Source: Comamonadaceae bacterium (GTDB taxonomy: Bacteria; Pseudomonadota; Gammaproteobacteria; Burkholderiales; Burkholderiaceae_C). Taken from it: a DNA stretch of 11,683 nt. Within the stretch, counting starts at the first letter, position 1, and the number at the start of each line of letters is the position of its first letter. A program made the translations under genes and the position numbers. Location: NCBI GenBank assembly GCA_947464665.1, contig CANHXV010000053.1:1-11683 (forward strand), written 5' to 3'. This document shows, piece by piece, positions 1 through 6,348 of the stretch. The notes under the pieces were generated by a model that saw only the letters and a program-made list of their open reading frames with translations, was not told where the DNA came from and did not search any database.

Positions 1-1
1 C

Positions 2-526
2 ATTTTGAAGGCCGCCAACGCCACAGCTTTGTTTGTCACGCACGATCAAATGGAGGCTTTTGCCATTGGTGACGTGATTGGCGTCATTCAAGAAGGCCAC
101 CTGCACCAGTGGGACGATGCCTACCACTTGTACCACCGGCCAGCGTCGCGGTTTGTAGCAGAGTTCATTGGTCATGGCGTCTTTATTCCTGGCGTTCGCT
201 CACAAAGCCATGGACACCTTCATGTGCAAACTGTTTTAGGTGACCTAACTGACCCCCATGAATCTGTTCAAGCTGAGGAAGAGGGCTCAAAACAGTGTGA
301 TGTCTTGCTGCGCGCAGACGACATTGTTCACGACGACGAAGCTATGGTGAAAGCCGAGATTTTGAGAAAGTCATTTCGAGGTTCAGAGTTCTTGTACACC
401 TTGCGATTGCGATCAGGCGAGACCGTCATGGCCCACGTACCCAGCCACCACGATCACAAAATTGGCGAATGGATTGGTATTCGCGCAGAGGTTGACCATG
501 TGGTGACGTTTGAGCGTCAAACCTAA
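2..526 (+). CDS. Ferric-iron-type ABC transporter ATP-binding protein, C-terminal part (5' end cut by window edge)
   Basis: This is the last 174 codons of an ABC ATPase; the N-terminal Walker A, Q-loop, signature and Walker B regions lie outside the window. The visible part begins just before the switch region, with the H-loop in VTHDQMEA (His about residue 14 of the fragment). It continues through the typical GVIQEGHLHQWDDAYHLYHRPASRFVAEFIG stretch, seen here in pieces, that ends the nucleotide-binding domain. The rest fits a TOBE-type regulatory domain: LLRADDIVHDD, then FRGSEFLYTLRLRSGETV. This architecture is that of the FbpC/AfuC and CysA/PotA group. The ferric-iron assignment comes from the ferric-binding protein directly downstream and the Fur box between them. 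The protein would sit on the cytoplasmic face of the membrane and power import. Partner permease genes are presumably upstream. A polyamine or other anion substrate is possible if the next gene is not its partner. Confidence 0.85.
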   Translation: MLKAANATALFVTHDQMEAFAIGDVIGVIQEGHLHQWDDAYHLYHRPASRFVAEFIGHGVFIPGVRSQSHGHLHVQTVLGDLTDPHESVQAEEEGSKQCDVLLRADDIVHDDEAMVKAEILRKSFRGSEFLYTLRLRSGETVMAHVPSHHDHKIGEWIGIRAEVDHVVTFERQT

Positions 527-562
527 AAACTCAGTTTTAACTTTCTTCTTTTGTTTCGACAT

Positions 563-581
563 GCAAATGAGAATCATTATT
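563..581 (+). promoter_or_regulatory. Fur box upstream of the ferric-iron binding protein gene
   Basis: The 19 bases GCAAATGAGAATCATTATT match the classical Fur consensus GATAATGATAATCATTATC at 15 of 19 positions, including the whole central AATCATTAT core. The site lies 44 bp before the GTG start at 626. A TAGAAT hexamer at 590-595 could be the -10 element; no convincing -35 was found, and the Fur box would cover the -35 region. Iron-loaded Fur bound here would be expected to block transcription of the binding protein gene independently of the upstream ATPase gene. Confidence 0.8.
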
Positions 582-625
582 ATTTGAGGTAGAATTCGAT
601 CATTCTGAAGTTCAAACGAAACAAA

Positions 626-1693
626 GTGAGTTCTAAATTATTCAAATGTGCAGCCCTGTGCATGACAGCCGCTGCCTACCTGCTGCCGACCTTGGCCATT
701 GCGCAGTCGGCTGATGGGGCCTTTATCAACATCTACTCGGCCAGACATTACCCAAGCGATGAAGCTCTTTATGCCGATTTCACCAAAACCACAGGTATCA
801 AGATCAACCGCATCGATTCGGATGACGCCGGCATTTTGACGCGATTGAAGGCGGAGGGCGCAGCTTCGCCCGCCGATGTCATCTTGTTGGTCGATGCAGC
901 AAGGCTCTGGCGAGCCGAGGTAGAGGGCTTGTTTCTGCCTGTCAAATCCAAGTTGCTTGAGCAAGCCATTCCCGACAACCTGCGAGCCAAGCGCGCCGAC
1001 AACGGAGGTATTTCTTGGTTCGGCTTATCTACTCGCGCCAGAGTGATTGTTTACGACAAGCTCAAACTTCAAAAGTCCGATGTTGATACCTATGAAAAGT
1101 TGGCAGATCCGAAGTTAAAAGGCAAGCTTTGCATTCGTTCTGGCTCTCACCCTTACAACCTCAGTTTGTTTGGCGCTATGACTGAGCACATCGGTCCTCA
1201 GCAAACAGAAATTTGGCTGAAGGGCTTGGTCACTAATTTGGCCAGAAATCCGGCGGGTGGTGATACCGATCAAATAAAAGGTGTGGCGTCTGGCGAATGC
1301 AATGTGGCCGTCACCAACACCTATTACTTAGCGCGCCTCATGCGATCTTCCAACCCCGCTGAAAAAGCAATGGTAGAAAAACTTGGCGTTGTATTTCCCA
1401 ATCAAGCCAGTTGGGGAACCCACCTGAACATTGCAGGTGGCGCAGTGGCCAAAAATTCAAAAAATCAAATCAATGCTTTGAAGTTTTTGGAATACTTGGC
1501 CAGTGCCTCAGCACAGAATCATTTTGCCAATGGCAACAACGAATGGCCCGCCGTTAAGGGGATGAGCTTTGACAATCCAGCATTGAAGGCCATGTCTGGT
1601 GGTGTCTTCAAAAGTGAAGTGTTGCCAGTAAGTTCTATTGGCATGAATCAAATCAAGGTGCAGCAAATGCTAGACCGGGTGGGGTTCAAATAG
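626..1693 (+). CDS. Periplasmic ferric-iron-binding protein of an Fe(III) ABC importer (FbpA/FutA family)
   Basis: This 355-residue protein has the size and layout of family-1 extracellular binding proteins for Fe(III). A signal peptide covers about residues 1-26: basic start with Lys4 and Lys7, hydrophobic core, cleavage after AIA. INIYSARHYPSDEALYADF begins the mature domain. The adjacent tyrosines Tyr233 and Tyr234 in VTNTYYLARL are the pair that binds ferric iron in FbpA/FutA; His41 and Tyr42 are further ligand candidates. The protein should capture Fe(III) in the periplasm and hand it to the permease/ATPase complex whose ATPase is encoded upstream. A GTG start is chosen because it gives the only complete signal peptide. 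The ribosome site is weak, and a later ATG at 662 would remove the basic n-region. The Fur box 44 bp upstream supports iron-regulated expression. Confidence 0.9.
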   Translation: MSSKLFKCAALCMTAAAYLLPTLAIAQSADGAFINIYSARHYPSDEALYADFTKTTGIKINRIDSDDAGILTRLKAEGAASPADVILLVDAARLWRAEVEGLFLPVKSKLLEQAIPDNLRAKRADNGGISWFGLSTRARVIVYDKLKLQKSDVDTYEKLADPKLKGKLCIRSGSHPYNLSLFGAMTEHIGPQQTEIWLKGLVTNLARNPAGGDTDQIKGVASGECNVAVTNTYYLARLMRSSNPAEKAMVEKLGVVFPNQASWGTHLNIAGGAVAKNSKNQINALKFLEYLASASAQNHFANGNNEWPAVKGMSFDNPALKAMSGGVFKSEVLPVSSIGMNQIKVQQMLDRVGFK

Positions 1694-1731
1694 CAGATGC
1701 CGTCTATTTTTCGATTTGTTCTGGATCAAAG

Positions 1732-1745
1732 TGAAAACGCTTTCC
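1732..1745 (+). promoter_or_regulatory. Possible LacI/GalR-type operator-like palindrome
   Basis: The 14 bases TGAAAACGCTTTCC have the GAAA-x-CG-x-TTTC symmetry typical of LacI/GalR-family operators around a central CG. They fit the Gram-positive cre pattern at all but the last position. The site sits between the iron-binding protein gene and arsR, about 75 bp before the arsR start. No LacI-family gene is in the window, and CcpA itself is not expected in this type of organism, so this may be chance. Confidence 0.2.
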
Positions 1746-1796
1746 TAATATCGACCAGATGCAACAAGACAGACAAACCCGATGATCAACATGTAG

Positions 1797-1820
1797 ATAT
1801 TTCTATTAGAATAGAAATAT
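1797..1820 (+). promoter_or_regulatory. Perfect inverted repeat over the arsR promoter and start codon; probable ArsR operator
   Basis: The arms ATATTTCTAT and ATAGAAATAT are exact reverse complements separated by the four bases TAGA. The TAGAAT hexamer at 1807-1812 inside the repeat resembles a -10 element and would place transcription start at about 1819, the A of the arsR ATG. The weak upstream TCAACA at 1786-1791 is the best -35 candidate, with a short 15-bp spacer. ArsR repressors commonly bind AT-rich inverted repeats in their own promoters, so this is the obvious autoregulatory operator for the operon. Confidence 0.75.
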
Positions 1821-2145
1821 GGAAGATAAATACGTCATCAAAGCGCTAGCTGCATTGGCTCAGCCAAACCGGCTTCAGATTTTTCGGTCACTTGTCGTCA
1901 AGGGCAGCGAGGGTTTGACACCTGCCTTGATTTCTGAGGCATTGGGCATGCCCGCCAACACGCTTTCATTTCACTTGAAAGAGCTGATGAATGCGGATCT
2001 CATTTCGCAGGAGCGCAGCGGTCGTCATTTGATCTATCGGGCTCAGTACGACCGCATGAATGCCGTACTGGCTTACCTGTCCCAAAACTGTTGCCAAGGG
2101 CAAGCCTGTGAGCTTATCCCTGAGGACATTTGCAAAAGCTGTTAA
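1819..2145 (+). CDS. arsR: ArsR-family metalloid-responsive transcriptional repressor
   Basis: This 108-residue winged-helix protein is of typical ArsR length. Residues 8-25 (KALAALAQPNRLQIFRSL) are the conserved first helices. The helix-turn-helix spans about residues 36-60, with recognition helix PANTLSFHLKEL, and the wing follows at SQERSGRHLIYR. It lacks the CVC motif used by E. coli ArsR in the DNA-binding helix. Instead it has a C-terminal cysteine cluster: Cys91, Cys92, Cys97, Cys105 and Cys108. This resembles the Cys95/Cys96/Cys102 arsenite site of Acidithiobacillus ferrooxidans ArsR. It should repress the arsR-arsC-aquaporin operon and release DNA on binding As(III) or Sb(III). The start at 1819 has no Shine-Dalgarno sequence and overlaps its own operator, suggesting a leaderless mRNA. 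arsC follows 16 bp downstream. Confidence 0.92.
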   Translation: MEDKYVIKALAALAQPNRLQIFRSLVVKGSEGLTPALISEALGMPANTLSFHLKELMNADLISQERSGRHLIYRAQYDRMNAVLAYLSQNCCQGQACELIPEDICKSC

Positions 2146-2161
2146 TCAAAGGAAGTTTAAA

Positions 2162-2665
2162 GTGACCGATGTCAAACCATTGAATGTGCTTTTTCTGTGT
2201 ACGCACAACTCGGCGCGCAGCATTTTGGCCGAGGCTTTGCTTAACCATGTGGGTCACGGCAAATTCAAAGCCTACTCAGCTGGAAGTAGCCCCAGAGACA
2301 ACCAAAAGCCAAATCCAATGGCCATTGCAACTTTGCAAAAAGCTGGCATTTCCACCGAGGGATTGACCAGCAAAAGCTGGGATGTCTTTGCGGTACCCGA
2401 TGCACCTCACATGGATTTGGTCATCACGGTTTGCGACAACGCAGCGGGTGAAGTTTGTCCTTATTGGCCAGGACAGCCCGCCACGGCACACTGGGGCTAT
2501 GCAGATCCGTCCGAAGCTGCCGGCGGAGATGCAGAAAAACTAGAAGCTTTTCTGCAAACCTTGTATCAGATCAAAAAACGACTTGAAATCTTTACCAGCC
2601 TTCCGGTTGGCAGTCTGAGCAAAATGGCCTTGGAAAATTCAGTTCGAGAACTGGCAAAAAAATGA
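2162..2665 (+). CDS. arsC: Arsenate reductase of the low-molecular-weight phosphatase fold
   Basis: This 167-residue enzyme reduces arsenate to arsenite in the cytoplasm. The phosphatase-type P-loop is CTHNSARS (Cys13 to Arg19, the CX5R signature). The second active-site segment is VCDNAAGEVCPYWPG, with Cys91 and Cys99 available for the disulfide cascade. HWGYADP supplies the expected Asp115. The sequence does not decide whether thioredoxin or glutaredoxin regenerates it. The GTG at 2162 is chosen as start because AAAGGA lies 8 bases upstream and the protein then begins, as the family does, just before VLFLCTHNSARS. A longer reading from 2060 would overlap arsR by 86 bases and add a non-family N-terminus. 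The stop overlaps the next gene's start in an ATGA, indicating translational coupling with the aquaporin. Confidence 0.92.
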   Translation: MTDVKPLNVLFLCTHNSARSILAEALLNHVGHGKFKAYSAGSSPRDNQKPNPMAIATLQKAGISTEGLTSKSWDVFAVPDAPHMDLVITVCDNAAGEVCPYWPGQPATAHWGYADPSEAAGGDAEKLEAFLQTLYQIKKRLEIFTSLPVGSLSKMALENSVRELAKK

Positions 2666-3321
2666 GCCATTGGAGAAGGTATTTGTCGGAGCTTGTTGGC
2701 ACCGCGGCATTGTTATGTGCCGTTATTGGCTCTGGCATCATGGCAGAGCAACTGGCTGATGGGAACGTTGCCATTGCTCTTCTAGCCAACACCTTCGCCA
2801 CAGTGTTTGCGCTCTATGTCTTAATTGAAACGCTGGGCCCTATCAGTGGTGCGCATTTCAATCCGGTTGTCTCGATGGTCATGGCCTTTCGCAAAGATTT
2901 AGCACCTCATCTTTTGTTCGGCTATGTACTTGCTCAGTTGGTGGGTGCCGCCATGGGTGCTTGGATTGCACACGCCATGTTTGAATTAGAAATATGGCAA
3001 TGGTCTGTGAAAGTAAGAACAGGTCCAGCCCAGTGGTTCGCAGAAGCAGTTGCAACTGCAGGTTTGTTGTTTGTCATTTTGCGCTCGCCAAGCGGTAAGG
3101 CCTCCGCCATAGTGGCCTGCTACATTGGTGCAGCTTATTGGTTCACTGCCAGCACCTCTTTTGCCAATCCGGCTGCGGCTTTTGGACGGATGTTTTCAAA
3201 CACTTTTGCGGGCATCTCACCAGCGGACGTGCCGGCCTTTGTTGTGGCACAGATCGTAGGTGGATTCTTAGGAATGATGCTTCATTTGCTTTTCAAGTCT
3301 GATAACTCTCAAAATCAATGA
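2662..3321 (+). CDS. Aquaglyceroporin-family channel, probable arsenite efflux channel (AqpS-like)
   Basis: This 219-residue MIP-family integral membrane protein has the expected two half-helix boxes: GAHFNPVVS (NPV, residues 67-69) and SFANPAAAF (NPA, residues 169-171). The arginine that normally follows the second NPA in the ar/R selectivity filter is replaced by Ala172, which should widen the pore for larger uncharged solutes. The first box is NPV rather than NPA. Hydrophobic segments cover about residues 8-27, 35-58, 84-106, 126-141, 148-167 and 188-211, fitting six membrane helices. As third gene of an ars operon it most likely conducts arsenite, As(OH)3, down its gradient after ArsC forms it, as shown for AqpS of Sinorhizobium meliloti. 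No ArsB or ACR3 pump is in the window. Its start overlaps the arsC stop by 4 bases; its 3' end overlaps the convergent MFS gene by 7 bases. Confidence 0.88.
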   Translation: MSHWRRYLSELVGTAALLCAVIGSGIMAEQLADGNVAIALLANTFATVFALYVLIETLGPISGAHFNPVVSMVMAFRKDLAPHLLFGYVLAQLVGAAMGAWIAHAMFELEIWQWSVKVRTGPAQWFAEAVATAGLLFVILRSPSGKASAIVACYIGAAYWFTASTSFANPAAAFGRMFSNTFAGISPADVPAFVVAQIVGGFLGMMLHLLFKSDNSQNQ

Positions 3322-4484
3322 AGTTGTTTGCCCAACAAGGGGCGCATGGCCAAAACTCCCAAAAGAGGGCCTATACCTAGCCAAGGCAGAAGCGAGGCCA
3401 ATTGATGTTCCTGAGCCAAACTCGTAAAGAGTTCAATGCTCACAATGGAGAGCGCAAAGCCCATGCAATTGGTCAAGGTGAGCACACTGCCTACTGCATG
3501 CTTAGGCGCATTGCTGGCTGTGAGTGTTGAAAATTGAGGCGAGTCTCCTGCTGCAGTGATGCCCCAAATAGCCAGCCAAAGTAAGAACCAAATTAGCGGC
3601 GCAGACATCAACCATGGCGCTAGAAGGCAACAAATACCGCTCATGCTCAACTGAACTGTAGCCACGCGGGCACTGCCCCATCTTTTTGCAAGCCAGCCGC
3701 CTCCTATGCACCCCAAGGCCCCAATGCCAAGCACACCAAAAGCTGCCAAGGACAAGGCCTGACCATTGAGCTGTGTTGCCAGGATAAGCGGTACCAGCAC
3801 CCAGAAGGTATACAGCTCCCACATGTGTCCAAAATAGCCAAGAACTGAGGCTCTGACGCGCCAGTCAGTCCAGATGGTGGCCAATGCTGGCCATTCAAGT
3901 TTTTTGCTAATTGCCGTGTAACTGGGCGGTTCTGGTATGGCCATAAAAAGAATCAAGCCACCTGCTGCTGCCAACAGCGCGACGCTCATCATGACTGTTG
4001 CCCATGGAAGCTCAACGGACAAAGCGCGAATACCATGCGCACTGGCTGACCCCAAGACAAGCGCGCCGACCAGCCAACCAAGCGCAACGCCCAAACCTTC
4101 GGGAAACCACTGTGAGGCTATCTTCATGCCGACTGGATAGATGCCCGCCAAGAAAAATCCAGTAGCCGCACGCCATAGCAAGAGTTCTGAAAAAGACGCT
4201 ATGCGCATCAATGCGCCCAATGTGCACAGAGCGCCAGCCACGGCGCAGAACAAGAAAACTCGCCTGGCAGAAAATCGATCTGCAATGGCCAGCAAAGCAA
4301 AAACCAAGGTGCCCACAATAAAGCCCAATTGCAATGCAGAGGTGAGGCGACCCACTGCAGAAGCTGGCCAGCCCATTTGCTGTTGCAGGTCTGGCATGAC
4401 TGCATTGACGGCAAACCACAAAGAAGTCCCTGCAAATTGCGCCAAAACAAGGATGGGAAGAATACGCTTTGGTGCAGTGAGCAT
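3315..4484 (-). CDS. Major facilitator superfamily transporter of unknown substrate
   Basis: This 389-residue protein is almost entirely hydrophobic, consistent with 12 membrane helices. A loop after the second helix reads ADRFSARRVF, a degenerate form of the MFS motif A. Other notable stretches are FAGTSLWFAVNAVMPDLQ near the N-terminus, AGIYPVGMKIASQWFP in the middle of the first half, and GYFGHMWELYTFW in the second half. It is not recognisable as ArsJ or another characterised arsenic exporter. Its position tail-to-tail with the ars operon, sharing 7 bp with the aquaporin gene, is suggestive but does not show a shared role, since it has its own promoter region. An in-frame TAA two codons before the ATG fixes 4484 as the furthest upstream start. 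No clear ribosome site precedes it. Confidence 0.85.
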   Translation of the reverse strand: MLTAPKRILPILVLAQFAGTSLWFAVNAVMPDLQQQMGWPASAVGRLTSALQLGFIVGTLVFALLAIADRFSARRVFLFCAVAGALCTLGALMRIASFSELLLWRAATGFFLAGIYPVGMKIASQWFPEGLGVALGWLVGALVLGSASAHGIRALSVELPWATVMMSVALLAAAGGLILFMAIPEPPSYTAISKKLEWPALATIWTDWRVRASVLGYFGHMWELYTFWVLVPLILATQLNGQALSLAAFGVLGIGALGCIGGGWLAKRWGSARVATVQLSMSGICCLLAPWLMSAPLIWFLLWLAIWGITAAGDSPQFSTLTASNAPKHAVGSVLTLTNCMGFALSIVSIELFTSLAQEHQLASLLPWLGIGPLLGVLAMRPLLGKQLH

Positions 4485-4578
4485 GTTTTATGAGTAGACT
4501 GTAATGACGGCCATTGTGACTCAAACAACAGCCAAGCTAAATTGAGTAGACCAACTCCACACCTCCTTTAAATCGCAC

Positions 4579-5937
4579 ATGCCTCAAAAAATCAAAATCA
4601 ATGCTTTCGATATGAATTGTGTTGGACATATTCAACAAGGCCTGTGGACTCACCCGCGCGATCAATCGACGCGCTACCTTGATTTGACATATTGGACTGA
4701 TTACGCAAAGCGTCTGGAAGCAGGCTTATTTGACGGTATCTTTTTTGCAGACGTGGTGGGTGTCTACGATGTATTGGGCGGAAGTCCCAATGCCGCTGTG
4801 CAGGGCGCAGTGCAAGTTCCCGTCAACGACCCCATGATGCTCATACCGGCCATGGCCAGCGTGACAGAACACTTGGGCTTTGGCGTGACAGCCAATCTCA
4901 CTTACGAGTCGCCTTATTTATTTGCCAGACGAATGTCTACGCTAGATCATTTAACAAAAGGGCGCATCGGTTGGAACATTGTGACGGGCTATTTAGACAG
5001 TGCAGCCAGAGCTGCCGGTCTATCGGGGCAAATTGCGCATGACGATCGCTACGACTTGGCCGATGAATACATGGCCTTGGTGTACCAACTCTGGGAAGGC
5101 AGTTGGGAAGAGGGCGCAGTATTGGCCAACCGCCAAAGTGGCGTGTATGCCGATGCCTCTAAAGTGCACTTGCTGAAACACAAAGGTCCGCAATATCAGG
5201 TTCAGGCCATGCATTTGTCCGAGCCTTCTCCGCAGCGCACCCCTTTGTTGTACCAAGCTGGATCATCTGCACGAGGTTCAAGGTTTGCGGCCACCCATGC
5301 AGAATGCGTTTTTTTGAACGGGCAAAGTATGCCTGCCGTGAAAACCATCGTAGACAACATTCGGAGTCAAGCGGTTGGGCAGGGACGTGGTGCGTCAGAT
5401 ATTCAAGTGTGGATGGGCGCTACCATCATCACCGCGCCTACTGAAGCCCAAGCGCAAGAAAAATTTGAAGAATACAAACACTACGCCAGTTCGGAAGGCG
5501 CCTTGGTTCATGCCGCTGCTTCAATGGGCATTGATTTTTCAAAATACGACATAGACGAGCCCATTGAAACTGGCAAAAGCCAAGCCATTGTTTCTAATGT
5601 GGAGGCCATGACCCGATCGGCAGGACCTCAGTGGACACGGCGGAAACTACTTTCACAAATGATTCTTGGAAGTCGACAAGCGCCATGGGTAGGCTCAGCC
5701 CAAAACATTGCACAGCAAATGATTGACTGGCGTGATCAAGCTGGCGTTGATGGATTCAATTTGTCCAGAACCGTTGTGCCTGAATGCTTTGATGACTTTA
5801 TCAAAGAAGTGGTGCCTTGTTTGCAAGAGCGTGGCGCATACAAAACCGAATACGCGCCTGGCAGCTTTCGGAAAAAGTTGTTTGGCAATGACAAATTGCC
5901 AGATACACATGCCGCGGCAGTTTACCGGCACAAATAA
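4579..5937 (+). CDS. FMN-dependent monooxygenase, NtaA/SnaA/DszA family
   Basis: This 452-residue protein has the length and fold signature of the class C two-component flavin monooxygenases in the bacterial luciferase superfamily, such as nitrilotriacetate, dibenzothiophene-sulfone and pristinamycin enzymes. Recognisable stretches are the N-terminal NAFDMNCVGHIQQGLW, the FDGIFFADVVGVYD strand-helix at about 51-64, and the hallmark STLDHLTKGRIGWNIVT at 120-136, followed by a second conserved stretch, LYQAGSSARGSRFAA. It should use reduced FMN and oxygen to attack C-N, C-S or related bonds of a small organic substrate that cannot be identified here. The partner NAD(P)H:FMN reductase is absent from the window. 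No Shine-Dalgarno sequence precedes the ATG; the bases at 4560-4569 instead read like the 16S rRNA 3' end. A weak promoter candidate is TTGTGA at 4514-4519 with TAAATT at 4538-4543. Confidence 0.88.
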   Translation: MPQKIKINAFDMNCVGHIQQGLWTHPRDQSTRYLDLTYWTDYAKRLEAGLFDGIFFADVVGVYDVLGGSPNAAVQGAVQVPVNDPMMLIPAMASVTEHLGFGVTANLTYESPYLFARRMSTLDHLTKGRIGWNIVTGYLDSAARAAGLSGQIAHDDRYDLADEYMALVYQLWEGSWEEGAVLANRQSGVYADASKVHLLKHKGPQYQVQAMHLSEPSPQRTPLLYQAGSSARGSRFAATHAECVFLNGQSMPAVKTIVDNIRSQAVGQGRGASDIQVWMGATIITAPTEAQAQEKFEEYKHYASSEGALVHAAASMGIDFSKYDIDEPIETGKSQAIVSNVEAMTRSAGPQWTRRKLLSQMILGSRQAPWVGSAQNIAQQMIDWRDQAGVDGFNLSRTVVPECFDDFIKEVVPCLQERGAYKTEYAPGSFRKKLFGNDKLPDTHAAAVYRHK

Positions 5938-5945
5938 GGCCTAGG

Positions 5946-6284
5946 TCAAGTATTTGGCGATAGGCATTCAATTGACTCGGACATACCCATCCATTTAGCA
6001 TAAGTACCATGCCCCTTTCTTGTGGGCATGGGTGCTTGTTGGTTCACCAAAACTTCAAGACCTGCGGTTACGCTGTCAATGATTGGCAGTGAGATTAAGT
6101 TTTGAATGTCTTGCGCGTATCCGGTCAAGCCAGCACTACCTAGGATGATGGCCATGACCGGATTGGCTTGTAGTTCTGCACCCGTCGCCGTCACGGTTTC
6201 GATATGCCTTAACTGATCGCTAAAGCCCAGGCTCATTGCCAAGCGCTGAAGCATTGGCTTCCAACGCCCACCGCCTGTTATCAC
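5946..6284 (-). pseudogene. Decayed remnant of an aspartate/glutamate (hydantoin-type) racemase family gene
   Basis: An open frame of 112 codons, opening with a GTG, resembles only the C-terminal part of Asp/Glu racemase-family proteins, which are usually about 230-250 residues. Matching pieces are ITGGGRWKPMLQRLA near the start, IETVTATGAELQANP, and AIILGSAGL followed by LPIIDSVTAGLEVLV. The N-terminal half, with the first catalytic cysteine, is missing; an in-frame TGA lies two codons before the GTG, and the 64 bp upstream show no remnant. In addition, the helix that usually separates the ANP and the ILG strand is absent, implying an in-frame internal loss of roughly 20-25 residues. The second catalytic cysteine position reads Ser, although some relatives also lack it. 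It lies tail-to-tail with the monooxygenase, 8 bp apart, and just downstream of the Bug gene. It is probably non-functional. Confidence 0.65.
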
Positions 6285-6348
6285 TTGTCAATCTTGGCAT
6301 GAGTTCAAATCAGCAAAATTAAAATTCCGCGCCGATTTTTGATGGCAT

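Noticed and set aside
524..540. AT-rich palindrome AAAACT-C-AGTTTT after the ABC ATPase as a terminator
   Set aside because: The centre is a single base, so no hairpin loop can form without opening several weak A-T pairs, and no GC stem is present.
2060..2161. Upstream extension of arsC to 2060
   Set aside because: It would overlap arsR by 86 bases and add an N-terminus unlike the family; the GTG at 2162 has AAAGGA 8 bases upstream.
4012..4528. Long minus- and plus-strand open frames inside the MFS gene
   Set aside because: They are shadow frames with no family resemblance; the MFS frame has clear membrane-helix pattern and length.
6315..6348. Possible terminator after the Bug gene (A-rich and T-rich runs around GGCGCG)
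   Set aside because: The stem is almost all A-U with a mismatch and there is no clean T-run, so support is too weak to annotate.
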